A stretch of DNA of 64,000 bases, taken from NCBI RefSeq assembly GCF_041381155.1, contig NC_091137.1, positions 16,673,765 to 16,737,764 of the forward strand, given 5' to 3'. The position numbers and the translations under genes are program-made. The notes under the pieces are model-generated. The model was not told the origin of the DNA. It worked only from the letters and a program-made list of their open reading frames with translations, and ran no database searches. Position 1 is the stretch's first letter. Each line of letters begins with the position of its first letter. This DNA is from Argopecten irradians (taxonomy: Eukaryota; Mollusca; Bivalvia; Pectinida; Pectinidae). This document shows, in pieces, positions 38,400 to 50,810 of this stretch.

Positions 38400-38957
38400 T
38401 AAACATATATTTTATATACATGTATTATAGCCCTCTGCATATATAAGCAAATAACAAGTAACAAGTACCCATATCTAATTACTTGATAGTCAAAATACTT
38501 CTTAGCAGTGCAATTAAACAATTAAACTCTTGTATATGTTTAATATTTATTTCTAATTAACTCTAAACTATCCAATTTTTTTTTTTCATATTCAACTGAA
38601 GACAAAATGCTCATTTGTTGTCAGACTCTCATACATATTCCAAGGGGATGGGTCATTGTGCATAAGCACAGGGACTTTTTGGCCTAATATCTCATGGTGT
38701 GTATGTATGTTAGTCTGTCAATAAATGAGCATGATTCTTATCCCTATCCAAAAACTACAATATTTAGGAATATGAAATCCAAAAAATTAAACTTGTTCTG
38801 AAACATTTTCTATTAAAAATAAAATTGGAGTTATCCCCCTTTAATTAGTAATTATTAATATTATTATCACTATACTGTAACTAATTCAATTTATTTGTAT
38901 ATATAAATATATGTATTAATGAATTGCAGAATGAATTCATGTTTATACTTTGAAATA

Positions 38958-39007
38958 TGATTTGGAGAGGACTTAAATCGGCGTAGCCTGATGTCCAATC
39001 CTATTGA
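38958..39007 (+). repeat. LINE 3'-tail-like motif (copy 2)
   Basis: Identical to 12571-12620. Confidence 0.5.
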
Positions 39008-39042
39008 TGTACATAATGTCGATAAAATATTGTTGAAAAATT

Positions 39043-39402
39043 GAAGATTATCCACCGGCGACACAGCATAAACAATTGTTATCATTTGAACAAGCACTTA
39101 TGTTTAATTGTATACATGTATATCTAATTAATTAAAAAATTATAAAATGATATGTTTTGTATTTGTTGTCTGTACAATCAGTACAATGGAACTCATTCCA
39201 TATAGGATATAGTGTCATGTTTTTTTCGGGATTCAATTAGTTATTTTTTAAACTTTATTCGGAATTAAAAAGAAAGCTAAAACTGTTCAACGATGGAAAC
39301 ACTGCAAACTTAGTAGCTCATGTTACTAAATAAAATACTATTTCGTATACTCCTGTTTTTAATAGATAAGAACAACCATCCGTCAGCGGTGCAGAACCTT
39401 TG
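39043..39402. mobile_element. Small inverted-repeat DNA element (MITE-like), copy 2
   Basis: Counterpart of 12656-13018, with terminal sequences gaagattatccaccggcgac and gtcagcggtgcagaaccttt. It was duplicated with the block and is not an independent insertion. Confidence 0.75.
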
Positions 39403-39706
39403 ATTTCTATGGCCTAGTATATGGTTACAACACCAAACAAATGCGAGTTTTCCTGTGTAACATACGTTTACATTTGATGTATTTTTTATTAATTGTTTAG
39501 GAGGTGATGGTAAATGTAGTATTAACGTTAAGTTGAAAACTTTTGTGACTTAAACTTATCAAACTTGTTTTACATTCTTTACATTATTTTCATAAATCCA
39601 AATCCGTTTAGGAAAGGTAGTGGGTCTTTAGGTACGGCACTTTACGTTTATATATATTTCCATATTTGTGTTTAGTTTAAACATATTTTATTGTATCAAA
39701 TATGAA

Positions 39707-39757
39707 CAATAGGATAGGGCACAAGTTTTTCCAACTTATATTAAGCCCTTTCCATAC
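39707..39757 (-). repeat. LINE 3'-tail-like motif, minus strand (copy 2)
   Basis: Counterpart of 13320-13372. Confidence 0.45.
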
Positions 39758-39990
39758 AATATTAGGAAACACAAACAAAATTATACAAGATGACATTAAC
39801 AATAAAATAGTATTTGTTGTGAAAGTGTGGATAAGAGAAAGATAAAGATAGGATGGAAGAAGGTTCAGGTATATGAAAAGAATGTGACAGAGGCCTTCAT
39901 TTATATTATCATAAATTATAGTTAAAATGTCAACAAAACTGTAAAAACCTGTTTTGGAAAGATGTTTTCAAAAGTTAGTGTAAACTTACT

Positions 39991-40928
39991 TTAAAGTCTG
40001 AAAATATTAAAAAGAAAAATGATAATGTTCTTAAAGTTCCTATTTGGCATAATAAATCAATAAAAATTAACAATAAAAGTTTTTTTTTATAAAGAATGGT
40101 TTCAGAAGGGTGTTGAAGTCCTGAATGATATGATAAAAAATAGTGAAAATGTTGAGTTTTACAGTCTATATGAGTTTAATCAGAAATTTAATATGCATAC
40201 AGATTTTCTTACATATCAAGGTGTAATCAATGCCATTAAAAACACTTTCTCATCAGAGGAAATTTCCAATAGGATTTTAAATTACCATTCATTCCAAAAA
40301 ACTTAGAAATATTTGTTAAGCATAAAAAATGAGCAAGTGATTTTTGTAAGGCACTTTGCCAGAACACTACTGTTGCTACAGGAAGAAAAAAATGGGATGA
40401 TATTTTTGGTTTTACAATCAAAAATGGAGACAAAAATACATTATTCTTTTTATCAGTAACAGAGGCACAAAATTGTAGTGGCTTCAGTTTAGAATTAATC
40501 AGTATATTTTAACCACAAATTCATATCTGTTTAAAATAGGCCTTGTAGACACTCCTTACTGTCATCAGTGTAAAACTGAAATTGAGACTATAGTTCATAC
40601 ATTATGGGACTGTGAAAATGTTCAGTTATTCCTATCAAATTTTGAATCCATATTGGAGATGCTTTTAATTCCATTTACGTTTAATAAGGAATCTTTCATT
40701 TTTGGACTCTCTAACTGTAAAAATTATACAGATTATGTTGTCATTTTAGTACTAAAGCAATATATTTATAGTGCTAGATGTCTCCAAATTGGTTTATCAA
40801 TGAATGCGTTTAAAAATCTTTTGAAGGATATGTACAGGACTGAAAAATACATTGCAACCACCAAGGGTGAAACACATATTATGAAATTTGTCAATGAGTG
40901 GAGAAAATGGGAAAGTTTTTTAGAATAA
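39991..40928 (+). mobile_element. 3' fragment of an L1/Tx1-like LINE, copy 2
   Basis: Counterpart of 13606-14547. The last 91 codons (40653-40928) are continuous and end RKWESFLE. Upstream there are still frame changes and a stop after NYHSFQKT. The endonuclease and RT core are missing. Confidence 0.75.
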
Positions 40929-42063
40929 TGTCACTTTTTAAACTTTTTCTCTTAATATACTTTAATTGCTTTTTTGCATGATCTTGGTGTGGTATCTAAT
41001 CTTTTTACATATGATTTCATCAATCTCATTGAGAATAATGAGCCTTGTCAGTCCATTGCCACTTCTTCTTTCTCTCAGTTCTTTCTACTATTCTTCTTTT
41101 TTACTTAATCTCTTCTTTTGCTTTTCTAAAAGGGTGCAACTTGCAAATTTCTGTCATTAATCGTTCAATTAAAACTCAAGAAAATTACTATCATATTGTA
41201 CAGGGAATACCTGGTACTGTAAACCACTTTGTCTACACGGCAACTAGTTTTTTTTCTCAGATTTGATATAATTCAGTCGAGTATTATATATATGTGAAAA
41301 CATATAATAACTAATTAATATATATATATATATAATGCATATATACATATCTACAGAGAGAATAAACTTTGTTTTTTCAATTAACACCTTGAGAGTGCAT
41401 TATATCTAGCAGCCCTTGTAAATAACTTGGTTTACAGTATTAGAGAAGTTTAAAGTTTATAAATGAATATTACGATTTAAATAATTAATATTGAATATCA
41501 TATGTAGATGCTTTTTGTACCTATGTAAAATCTCTTCAAAAATAAAAAATAAAAATAAAAATTATAGTTAAGCCATTTTCACTAAAAAAGAAAGAAGCAT
41601 TGTTTAAGACTGCGTGAATGATCTTTCTCGCCCCAGATGGCACAAGTACACAATCCACTACGCACAACTTTCGGCTTATCAATGTTCATCATATCTCCAT
41701 CCATGGTTTTCCTTCACTTTGTTCATTCCTTTCCTTCTTATATTTCCGTTTCGCAAGAGTCATATGAGTCGAGAAAGATAAAAGACGCAGTATTTGATAA
41801 AGTTAAAGTAGGTAAACAGTTTATATATATGAATTATTTCAAATACACAATATATCAAATGTATCAAGTACTGAAGAGAGATATGTTGGAAAAAATTAGG
41901 AAAGCTTGCACAATTGTTTTTGTATCGTTAATATATTTCTGAGTGTGCAGAAATATTTTTTCATTGTCTGCTTTAGATAATTCTTGACTGCCATGTAAAA
42001 TTAGCTGAGGGTCCAGTGGGATGAAGTCATTTTACTCACGGTACCACTTTATTTTCTTAATAT
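40929..42063. other. Spacer, low complexity, no gene seen
   Basis: Counterpart of 14548-15685. An (at)n tract lies near 41318-41334. Confidence 0.4.
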
Positions 42064-45000
42064 CTACATACTTATTGCAAAAAAGTGAAAAGCATTTTCA
42101 ATAGAATGTCCACAATGGCAAAGTTGGAAATTAGCATGAAATAAGTCATCGTTTAGAGTACTTGAATTAGTTCTTAATCTAGCATGTAAAATATTGGTTT
42201 TCCTGTCTCCAAACAAATAATACGAGGGACTATTTATGTCATTTAACTTACTAAAAGCTGGGGCTGTCATACTCTGTCTTATAACTGGGTCTAAATTGTC
42301 GGATAGTAGAGGGGAAAAAAGGATCTATTAGTAAGTTGAAGCCTGAAGTAAGGTAAGGAGTAATTGCTAGCATTACGGAGGTAGTTAATTAATGCTGAAA
42401 GATAATTTGGCGGCGTGAGGTTAGCTTGAATTTTGAAAAAACAGCTGTAGTTTTCTCTTCTTTCTTCTATTTGCTAATGGTTCGAGTCTACTTTCTGAGT
42501 ATAATGATTCCCTACTTGCATACGATGGTAAACCAGTTATTATACGAATAGACTCTAACTGTAGTTTTTCTAAATTGTCTGCGTCACCGAGAGTACATCC
42601 GTCCAAAGCTACACAACAGTATTCTAGTAATGGAAGAATATATGCTCTGTAAATTTTGTCTAAAGTTCGTCTGTTTAACAAATACTTAAGTTTTCGTAGA
42701 ACACTTATCTGTTTTGACACATATTACAAATATTTTCGATATGTTTACTCCATTTACAATTTTTGCTTATTACCACTCCCAGGTGCTTATGATTTTCTAC
42801 AAAGTCTACATTTACATTATTAAACTTAAATTTTATTGCATGTTCAAGTTCAGAGTTGGAAATAAGTAATGCCTCTGTTTTAGAAGGATTAAAATTTACT
42901 AGTCACTTACTAGCCCAGTGTTTAATTTTATCTAAATTATTATTTATTTTTGTTTCAATTGTTTGAGGAGATGCATCAGAGTATAATAAGGAGGTATCAT
43001 CGGCGAATGATTTACAAAGACTTTCCAAGTTATCAGCTATGTCATTAATATATATAAGGAATAAAAGAGGGCCTAATACAGATCCTTGAGGAACTCCGGC
43101 ATTGGTTGATTTAACTAAAGACTTCGTATTTCCCACAAAAACTTGCTGCTGTCTATTACTAATATAATTCTTAAACCACTCTAACAATTTTCCGGAAATG
43201 CCATAATTTGCTAGTTTCACTTCCAATCCCCTATGCCATACACGGTCGAACGCCTTTGAAGTATCACAGAAAACTAATCATGAAGGACGTTTTTTCCCTA
43301 TGTTTTCAATAAGGTGTGATATAATTCAATAACTTGATGAACTGTCGAATGACCTGGCTGGAAACCTGACTGATATTTATAAATTAATGAATGATATAAT
43401 AAATAGTTATGCAAATATTTCACTACCAATTTTTCAAAAACTTTTCCAACGGTGTTTAAAAGTGAAATAGGTCTATAATATAAAACTTCGTGCTTATCTT
43501 CCTTTTTGAATAAAGGCATTACTAATGCTTTTTTCCATTGTTTCAGAAAGATACCAGTTTTCAAAGAAGATATAAAGATAAGAGATAGAGGAAGAGCTGA
43601 TGATAGTGCTGTATTTTTTAACATGTGGTGACTTATGGTATCAATACCTACAGCTTTATTAAAATTTAACGATTTAAGGATGTCGATAATGTCATTTAAA
43701 TTGAAAGGTATGTCGGATAGAGTGGCGTCCGTCCTAAGTTGTACAGCAGGCACGTCGGTATTGGAATCGTTGATAGTAGAAATGGAAGCAAAGTAATCAT
43801 TTAAGATGTTAGCTTTACCATCTTCTGTAATTTCAATTTGACCAAATTCATTTCTGAGAGGAGGTATATATTGGCAGTATCAGTTGTTTTAATTAGCCTG
43901 CGGACAATTTTCCAAAACAATTTAGGGTTCGAAACTGAGTATTGATCAAGAATGCCGTTTATGTCTGCATAAAACCTTTCTTTAGTGCTTTTCTTAAGAT
44001 TGTTAACATTATTACGTTGTTTCCGAAAGTTAGTAAGGTTAGCTGGCGTATGATTTGATTTAAAAAAATTAAAAGTCGGTCTCTTTTTCTGATTTCCCGT
44101 CTTAAGTCAGTGTTAAACCAAGGTTTGTCATTAGGTCGTACTGTCACTATTTTTGTCGGTATACACTCCCAAGCTATATCTAAAAATCGAGATGTAAAAA
44201 TATCACACATGTCATCTGGGGAGTGTGTCCTTGTGAAAAGATCTTGCCAGTCAGTTTCGTCTAATCTATTATTAAAAAGTCCGTAATTTGCGTCACTATA
44301 ACATATAACTTTACGCTTATATGTCTTAACTATACCAGTGTCAACAGACAAATTTACAAACGTCGCTTGGTGGTCGGAGATGTTGTTATCAATGTCTATT
44401 TTAAAATAGTTTAAAATAATTCCAAAATGAGTGTGCTGTTTTTGGAGGTCTGTATAATGTGAATAAGAGGAATTTCTTATCTGGAAACTGGATCTCTGTC
44501 CAAACAACTTCACCCACCCGAAATTCTAAATCGGGTCTACGACGGGTACACAGGAGACTAAAAGTGTAAATAGTTATCCCCCCCACCCGGAGTTCCTCGA
44601 TCTTTACGGTAAAGCCCATAAGTATCTAGGAGTACATCACAGTCAGCTATCGATGAATCAAGATGAGTCTCGGTAACACAGACACTATCATAATCAGAAA
44701 CAATGTTTTCTAAAAAAAGACATCTTATTTCTCAGACTACGTATATTTAAATGAAAGATAGATAGATCATTTTTATGATTGAGGGGGCCGGGGTTTGGAT
44801 GAACGTCGTTACAGGAAAGGAGGAGAAGCTGTAGTATAAGGAGGAAGTTTGAGTTGTTCACGATACAAGATAAGAAAAAATTTGTGATAAAAGCAATATT
44901 ATTTAAAATGGACATCACACTGGACCTGCAACACGTGAATAATTTGTGAAAATTTATGTAGAATAAAAACTGTTGGGATATCAATATAGAGTGTGTACGT

Positions 45001-45320
45001 TGGTAGAAACAGCCGATCGCCGCCCTATACTGAGCTAAATCACTACCCATGATCATCAATAATAAGTACATCTCGTATAGGGTGACGGTCGGGTGTGTAT
45101 ACCATAATACATTTGTAAATATAAATAATTGGACACTCAGATAAGACGACAGGTCTATTGCAGAAGTAAATACAGAATGGGTGAAAGGTAATGAAGGTGA
45201 ATAAACAAAAAATGTGAAAGGGAAGAAAGGTGAATGGAAAAGAAGTAAAAATGAAAGAAAGATAAGTAAACAAAATAGGAACAAAATGACTAAAATTACA
45301 TCAACATGGAAAAGAACCAC
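42064..45320 (-). mobile_element. EN-RT non-LTR retrotransposon (Jockey/CR1-like), copy 2
   Basis: Better-preserved version of 15686-18953. Frame 45320-44694 is open for 208 codons, running from a strongly hydrophobic N-terminus (ILFLFCLLIFLSFLLLFH) through LQLLLLSCNDVHPNPGP (motif at 44784-44807) into the endonuclease start FHLNIRSLRNK. Frame 44513-43959 covers the end of the endonuclease (SDHQATF) and the linker. Frame 43753-43298 carries the RT palm start, 43226-42903 GVPQGSVLGP and FADDTSLLY, 42720-42421 the thumb and 42270-42064 a Cys/His tail. It is still inactive because of stops and frame changes between these blocks. No poly-A tail or target-site duplication was identified. Confidence 0.9.
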
Positions 45321-46212
45321 ATTTGGATGTTTGGCGGGATAGTGCGAACTACATTAATTTAGTAGCATAGGATTTGTTTTTTAATCAAAGAAAATTGTTT
45401 TATATACAATCGAGAACCAGGTAACATTTAGCTGATCGTACCGGTGTTTATTGAAAAAAAATCATAATAAACAACAAATTTGACATTCTTTGAGTATCAC
45501 ACAACATACCGTTTGAATATTTATCACATAAAATTACTTGTATTCAAACTGAAAATGATATTAACAATAAAACTGAACACTTACAGGATTGTATCTACCA
45601 GTGTACATGTATATAGAACAACCGAATGTAAACTGTATGTTTTGTTTTGTTGTTGTTTTCTTACAGATAATTTGAATAATCTCGTGCATTTAATAATCGA
45701 AATAAAAGGAAACTTATGTTGTTATTACATGTGCCTTACGATATAACTTCACCATTTATCAATGTAATGGTATGCCTAAATTAACGCTGGACAGATTTGT
45801 AATAGTATTCAAACGTTAGTATAATACTCAAGATCATCTGCATTGTATATGTGAAAAATCATGATACATTAATGATAACGTGTCATCACTGTTGATGATT
45901 AAAAGTACTGATCAGGTTGTAACTTCCAAACCATGATATACTTTATATACTAATGGACATAATTAAGGTAATCAATACCAATTATCAAGTTATTACGGAT
46001 TCAAATCACGGTTTTCCATCTAGCCGTATCTACTAAATGGCTACAAAACAAAAAGTAAATAGAACTTTGTTATTATTTATTAAATAGAACTAAAGTTCTT
46101 ATAAAGATAAGGGGATTTTTACTGAAACATATGAATTGTTGTATTGCTGGAAAAAACGATATAATATATACAGGTTCATACATTGTGTATACAACTCAAT
46201 GGAGGAATTCAG
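45321..46212. other. Spacer, no gene seen
   Basis: Counterpart of 18954-19845. Confidence 0.35.
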
Positions 46213-46972
46213 TTACTGTCCTTGTTGCGGGCGTTGTAGGGGCAGGTGAGCTAGAAGGTCATTGGATGATTTGATGACAATTTTATTTGAATTTCCATAA
46301 AGCTTCAAGAAGATCCTACCGTCGTTGGTCCAGAATGATTCAACTTTACCTAAAGATTTGACTACGGACAACTCTTTGATAATTCTCTGACGGTATCTCG
46401 TAATATCCTCGGTGACGAACACTCTATCCGGATTACCTTTCAGAGATTTTTTCGCGCGGTAAATAGAGTTTTTTACTTTCCATTTCCGGAACCTACAGAT
46501 AACTTGGTACTTGCCATTTCTAGGTTCACCTATGATGTGTGATCTAAAATGTCATCATCAGATATATCTAAGTTCATCTGTCTGCAGATCTCTACAGCTT
46601 TATGGTCCGAATTGGTGGACTTATCACTGGTCATCTTCACATTATGAAATCTGAGGAATTAGAATTACGCTTCCCATATTGTTCAAGTTCTTCTAAACCA
46701 CTTTCAAGTGATTCGACTCTTTCCTGGAGTGTATGACACTGGATGGAGAGTTCTTTATTTTCATTATTCAGACTTTGGATTTGCGTGGACTGTTCATTTA
46801 ATTGAGTTTTTTGGGCACTGATAGTCTGTTTAAGAGGCTCAGTAATTTCCTCGAGAGTTTCTGATATTATGTTTTTGAACATGTCTTTAAAATGGGGAAG
46901 CAATGCTTTTACCCAAACAGAAGCAACTTCAAGTTTCAAAGATGGCGTCTCGTCTGGAGTTATACTCCCCAT
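46213..46972 (-). mobile_element. LINE ORF1-like protein, copy 2
   Basis: Frame 46972-46637 (111 codons) begins MGSITPDETPSLKLEVASVW and ends in a heptad-rich coiled coil with LEELEQYGKRNS. Frame 46422-46213 gives the C-terminal region starting MFVTEDITRYRQRIIKELS with ESFWTNDGRIFLKLYGN. Together they fit the coiled-coil, RRM-like and C-terminal layout of LINE ORF1 proteins. The two frames are separated by a broken central part. It lies about 0.9 kb upstream of the EN-RT LINE in the same orientation. Confidence 0.7.
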
Positions 46973-47752
46973 GGAATTCCTTCTTCTGTGACTAGGCTGG
47001 ATAGGTGTACCTGGACTTGGTGTGGTGTTTTCCGGCTCCTTACGCTTTGTAGATATACGTGTGTGTCAGATTACATGCCTACATAACCTTTATCTATCTT
47101 ATCAACTACATGTTATAACCTTAGATTACACTGGGATCACAGACATGGAGTTTAAAACAAGGAACTTAAAAAGAATATTTGGTAAGTCTATCACAAATCG
47201 AACATGAACTATTTGGTAATTTACGGGCTTAACTGATATTTACGCGTGCTGCAAAAGCAGTTATAATGTTAGTTGAATGTTCAGATTTGAATCAATATAA
47301 ACAGGTTAATGCTAAAAACATTTTTATGAAAAGTTCTGAATCCTCCCTACGAAGATACTATGCTCCCTTCCTCTTACAATGTCTTGTGCACTTCTCTATT
47401 CATGTCGTTATCATAAAATTCATGAAAACCATCGATTGGAGCAAAACGTGTCGATATTGGAACCGAAAACAATCAGCAGCCATGTTGATATCGGATCGAG
47501 TTAACTATGGAGTACGCTTGTCAAAGATTATATAATCATGGGTAATCTCAATGAAATGAGAAATACAAATTATCTATTCACCAATCTTTTAAAACTTGTT
47601 TCTTGTTATGTTATAAAATCGGATATTCTTTAAGAATAAATCAGCACATCGATATGTACAGAAATACATATACATAGCATATTGTCTGATTATGATCTTA
47701 GCTGTTATCTTGGCGCTTTACAACAGAATAGTAAATGCTAGCTAAGGAATAT
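46973..47752. other. Spacer, no gene seen
   Basis: Counterpart of 20641-21415. Frames such as 47266-47535 show no family character. Confidence 0.35.
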
Positions 47753-47915
47753 GCAAGACCACACACTTGTGTTTTTCTAACGAATCAGAAAGCACGAGTT
47801 TATTGTGCGGACGAATATATTCATGAGTGCGCGGAGCGCACGAGTGAATATATACGTTCGCGCAATAAATGAGTGCTTTCTGATTCGTTAGAAAAACACA
47901 AGTGTGTGGTCTTGC
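47753..47915. mobile_element. 163-bp fold-back (hairpin) element, copy 2
   Basis: Counterpart of 21416-21580, two bases shorter in the loop-side arm (cgcgcaataaa), with arms gcaagaccacacacttgtgt and complement. Confidence 0.9.
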
Positions 47916-48327
47916 TTTTATCACATACCTTCCCTATTTGATGTAGATCGTTTTATTGACTTTGAGATGATTAACAAAAATCCAAATGTTCAGTTCGCTT
48001 CGTCTTTCAAAAACCGGTCTGAACCAGTTTCGGTACAAGCCACTGCCTTGCTTGTCAGAGAGAGGAGAGAAAATGCTACAAAGTGTAGATTTTGCAAACT
48101 ATCTCGTTTTTCGAATTGAGTCAGTGAAATTATAACTCAACAAGTAAGATACAGGTTTTGATTTTTATATATGACAATAATTTCTCGTTAAGATTTACAA
48201 CAATTACTTGTAAAATAAGATAAAAAAAACACAATAACATAGTAAATTCTCCCAACTCGCGATATCATGGTCTGATCGTGACGTCACCGACATCGGTCAC
48301 ACACTCAAAATTTCCCACGGCTTAACT

Positions 48328-49980
48328 TCAGTCAGAATCGGAGTCCGGTAGCTGAGCTATACGTTTGTACTTGCGAGGAGGTGAAGTGTTATGAAATGTT
48401 GTATTTTTTGACTGGGATGATATTTGGAATGAGATATTGAAAGTTCCACCACTGATATTTGCATTAGAAAACATTCCCGTCGCATGATTTTGTATGCTTA
48501 CGTCTTTCTCACAACACGTGGTGACATCTGGTAAACTCTTCCTGTGTGGTGTTTCCGTCATGAACATAGGCCTGCGTGATACTGTGGAAGTTACACTGGA
48601 AGCTACACTGGAGGATACAGCAGACTTTTTCAGATTTTGAAGAATTTCGCACATTTCACGCTGTTTGTTAAATGAGGCGACGGCATAGTTATTTACGCTA
48701 TTTACGTTTTTGTGACCAGATAACTGCATAATTGTCGTAGGAGCAACACCTGAATGAAGGAGTTTTGTACACAATGTCTTTCTCAAGGATTGGTTTGTTT
48801 TCTTACCAGTTAAACCAGCATTACTTGCCATTGTTTTCATCATTACACCAAGTTTGTTTCTTCCGACGGGTTGATTTTTGAACCACTTCTGACTACTGTT
48901 GTTTTGATTAACAGCAACGTAAAATAGAGATTCCAGTGTATTCATCGTTTGAGGTCGATGCTTTGCGTACAGTTTGTAGGCCTCGATCGGACATCGCGAT
49001 TTATTTTCAGGATTTCCATACTGTTTCGGATTAAACGATCACATGTGATAACTGTTTCCCCCTCTTGTTTTTGTTGTTCTTTCGTTAAATTCTAGGTATT
49101 CTGATCCAGTTTCATCCTGCTTCAATTCTATATCTCCCCATTTTAATTGTCTGTTTTCATCACACCCCTGAACCCCAAAAGTTTAGTGTTATTGAACCAG
49201 ACGGTGTTTAGCAAAGCATGTGGGTTGTTATGACCCAGCTGACCACATTCCCACAACATTTCCTCCTCGTTGTCTGAGACAGGCTGAGCTTTATTGGGAC
49301 AATTTCCAATTCCTTTCTGTTTCAACTCTTTACGCCGAGACTGAAGTACATATGTACCTGACGACTCGTGGCAAATAAATCTGAGGTTAAAATGTTGAAA
49401 CTATAACCATTTTCTCTCAGATAGCGGTCGATACCCCTGTGAAACTGGTAAGAGTATCAGGCTCATAATTAGAACCATCATTCTTCTGAAGGGACAGCCA
49501 AAACCCACCAATGTATGTATCTAGTTTAAATGGCAGAATCTGAAGAACATCCCTAGGGTTGGACCTAGGAGGAGCTTGGATCCAGTCTTTGAATCTTTTA
49601 ATGCATCCCTCAGTTTTCTTAACAGTGTTTTCATTTCTTTTACTCAGGATGTAATTTCTCAGATCTGAGACACCGGAAGTGTAAATATGGGATGGAATAA
49701 GGTCATCGACGTCTTCTAAATCAGATGAAACATGGCTATGGGTATCGGGGGTGGGGTCAGGAGGAGGGGGAGCACAAGACGCGATGGTTGAGGATGATGA
49801 ACTAGATCTAATTTTACCTTCAACTTGAGGAATGCTTGACTCATCATCTGTCTCTGGATCCATCAGTAAATCATGTAAAATGTCGAAATCCCCAACAAAT
49901 GCCATTATAAACAAAGCCAACACCGGCTCTGATAACAAGGTGTAAGCAGACGACAACTTGTTGTTATTTGCTGGCAACAT
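48328..49980 (-). mobile_element. Crypton-like tyrosine recombinase element, copy 2
   Basis: Frame 49980-49417 contains an acidic/Ser-rich N-terminus and a core-binding-like segment (NTVKKTEGCIKRFKDWIQAP, PFKLDTYIGGFWLSLQKNDG, YEPDTLTSF). A second frame from 49325 has NEEEMLWECGQLGHNNPHAL and WFNNTKLLGFRG. Frame 48945-48328 carries the catalytic core: GLTGKKTNQSLRKTL (Arg of the H/NxxR box), MQLSGHKNVNSVNNYA (His and the nucleophile Tyr). This is the tyrosine-recombinase layout of Cryptons and the related DUF3504/ZMYM-type domains. At least two frame changes separate the three blocks, so it is inactive as assembled. No terminal repeats are expected for a Crypton and none were seen. A DIRS-type origin is less likely, as no RT is adjacent. 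Confidence 0.75.
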
Positions 49981-50810
49981 CCTCCTTTTAATATTCCAAA
50001 TTTAAATTCTACCCAGAACTATTCTAAGTCCACAACATTATTTTTATTAATTTATATTTTAAATAAAATACAAAAATAAAATTTACAATTTATTAAGTAG
50101 CAAACTTTTTTTTCTTCCCAAAATAAACCAATGCAATACAAGGGAATTCCCCTAAAAAGTAGTTCCGGCTAGTAGGTGAATACAACATTCCGTATTGTAC
50201 ATGTGCAATACAAAACATTGTATTTCATGGTCTGAAATTTGCTTGTATTACTATAACCAGATTCAACAGGTATGTGATAAATTAGTTTATTTTATGCTTG
50301 TAAGTCATATCAGGCTTTTTATCATTATGTTTGTATAGTTTTAGGATATTTTATAGGAATGTCTAATTTGGAGTTAAAAAATTATTGAAGTTAACCCCCC
50401 CCCCCTTTTTAAGTGGCAGTTATTGTTTTTGTTCACAGTGTGGTGGTTTTTGAGGCATATATTTCATTGGATATATAATAATGATTGTGGTTCATAATCT
50501 TTTCTTGATATTGTTTATCATGTAGGTCTTTGTGGCGGTTTTTAGGTCAACCCCACTTAGAATAGCATAATTTTGATAAAATGTTATTCTTTAGTTGTAG
50601 TGATTTAATTTTTGATTAATAATCGTTATTTCGTGTGTTAATCCGCATGGTGAATCATTAACAATAAATTTAAATGTCAACCTTTTTGAGGTGGCCATTT
50701 CACTTCCATCTAGCTGTTGAGTTGTTCTTGATATGTATGGAGGGGCATAAATCATACTAACGAGTTCAAACAGATAGGTTGTACTGTAAAATACACAGTT
50801 CTTTTTCCAG
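49981..50810. other. Spacer upstream of TFP-B, no gene seen
   Basis: Probable location of the TFP-B promoter and a first exon carrying the start codon. The exon at 50811 starts behind a good acceptor (ctttttccag) and its frame upstream runs into a stop without an ATG. No TATA motif could be assigned with confidence. Confidence 0.35.
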
